DNA from: an uncultured bacterium
Lineage (GTDB): Bacteria > Bacillota_A > Clostridia > Oscillospirales > Oscillospiraceae
Assembly (NCBI GenBank): GCA_945917385.1
Contig: CAMEHJ010000070.1
Location: 1-6,362, forward strand
Direction of reading: 5' to 3'
Length of the DNA stretch: 6,362 bases
How positions within the stretch are numbered: the stretch's first letter is position 1; the number at the start of each line of letters is the position of its first letter. Shown in pieces: positions 6,272-6,362 of this stretch. A model generated the notes under the pieces. The model was not told the origin of the DNA, searched no databases, and worked only from the letters and a program-made list of their open reading frames with translations. Both the position numbers and the translations under genes were made by a program.

Positions 6272-6362
6272 TTTCCGCCTCCTCAGCGCCGCCCTTCAAA
6301 AAATAGATAAGGTCACATTCGACGCTGTTTGCAATTTTCACGACATCCTCTTTCGTTACGTC
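6261..6362 (-). CDS. yfmF: C-terminal end of a second M16-like peptidase (YfmF type), cut by the window edge
   Basis: Only the last 33 codons are inside the window; the frame is open to the right edge and stops with TAA at 6261-6263. The translation includes VTKEDVVKIANSVECDLIYF (residues 2-21 of the visible part), then LKGG and an acidic Ala/Glu tail. This matches the usual ending of M16 proteins, where a 'T.EDV...A' helix is followed by a strand and a short tail, and in particular of YfmF, which commonly precedes YfmH in Firmicutes. It overlaps the yfmH start by 11 bp and contains that gene's GAGGAGG ribosome binding site, so the two are translationally coupled. The catalytic region is not visible, so activity cannot be judged. 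The call rests on a short fragment plus gene order. Confidence 0.65.
   Translation of the reverse strand, partial: DVTKEDVVKIANSVECDLIYFLKGGAEEAENAE

Overview
The window looks like a chromosomal segment from an anaerobic, fairly GC-rich member of the Clostridia, probably a gut Oscillospiraceae-like Firmicute. The reasons are strong AGGAGG-type ribosome binding sites before almost every gene, short AT-rich intergenic DNA, a sodium-pumping decarboxylase split into four genes, and a pair of M16 peptidase genes next to lgt. The taxonomic call is inference from protein style and gene order, not from a marker gene.

Left half (about 1-3442, plus strand). After an AT-rich leader with a possible promoter there is a compact four-gene operon for a biotin-dependent, membrane-bound oxaloacetate decarboxylase. 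It encodes a soluble carboxyltransferase (alpha, OadA-like, without a fused biotin domain), a small one-helix membrane subunit (OadG-like), a separate biotin carrier protein with an Ala/Pro linker and an EAMKMEN biotinylation motif, and the polytopic beta subunit (OadB-like) that couples carboxybiotin decarboxylation to Na+ export. The genes are 10-11 bp apart or overlap by 11 bp, so they are almost certainly co-transcribed and translationally coupled. Alpha would move CO2 from oxaloacetate to biotin, the carrier would carry it to the membrane, and beta would release it while pumping Na+ out. A strong hairpin at 3456-3480 ends the operon and can serve both strands.

Right half (about 3496-6362, minus strand, convergent with the operon). 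Reading leftward from the right edge there is the last 33 codons of a gene that fits a YfmF-type M16 peptidase, then a complete YfmH-type M16 peptidase with an HFLEH metal motif, then lgt (prolipoprotein diacylglyceryl transferase). These three overlap or nearly touch and form one operon. A 180-residue acidic, helical protein of unknown function follows, with its own good Shine-Dalgarno and a TATAAT box, so it may be transcribed both by readthrough from lgt and from its own promoter.

I see no tRNA, rRNA, CRISPR array, insertion sequence, prophage gene or riboswitch, and no gap longer than about 100 bases lacks a gene. I do not find a clearly undescribed system. The least understood item is the 180-residue acidic protein, and the most informative biochemical one is the four-gene sodium pump with its unfused biotin carrier.
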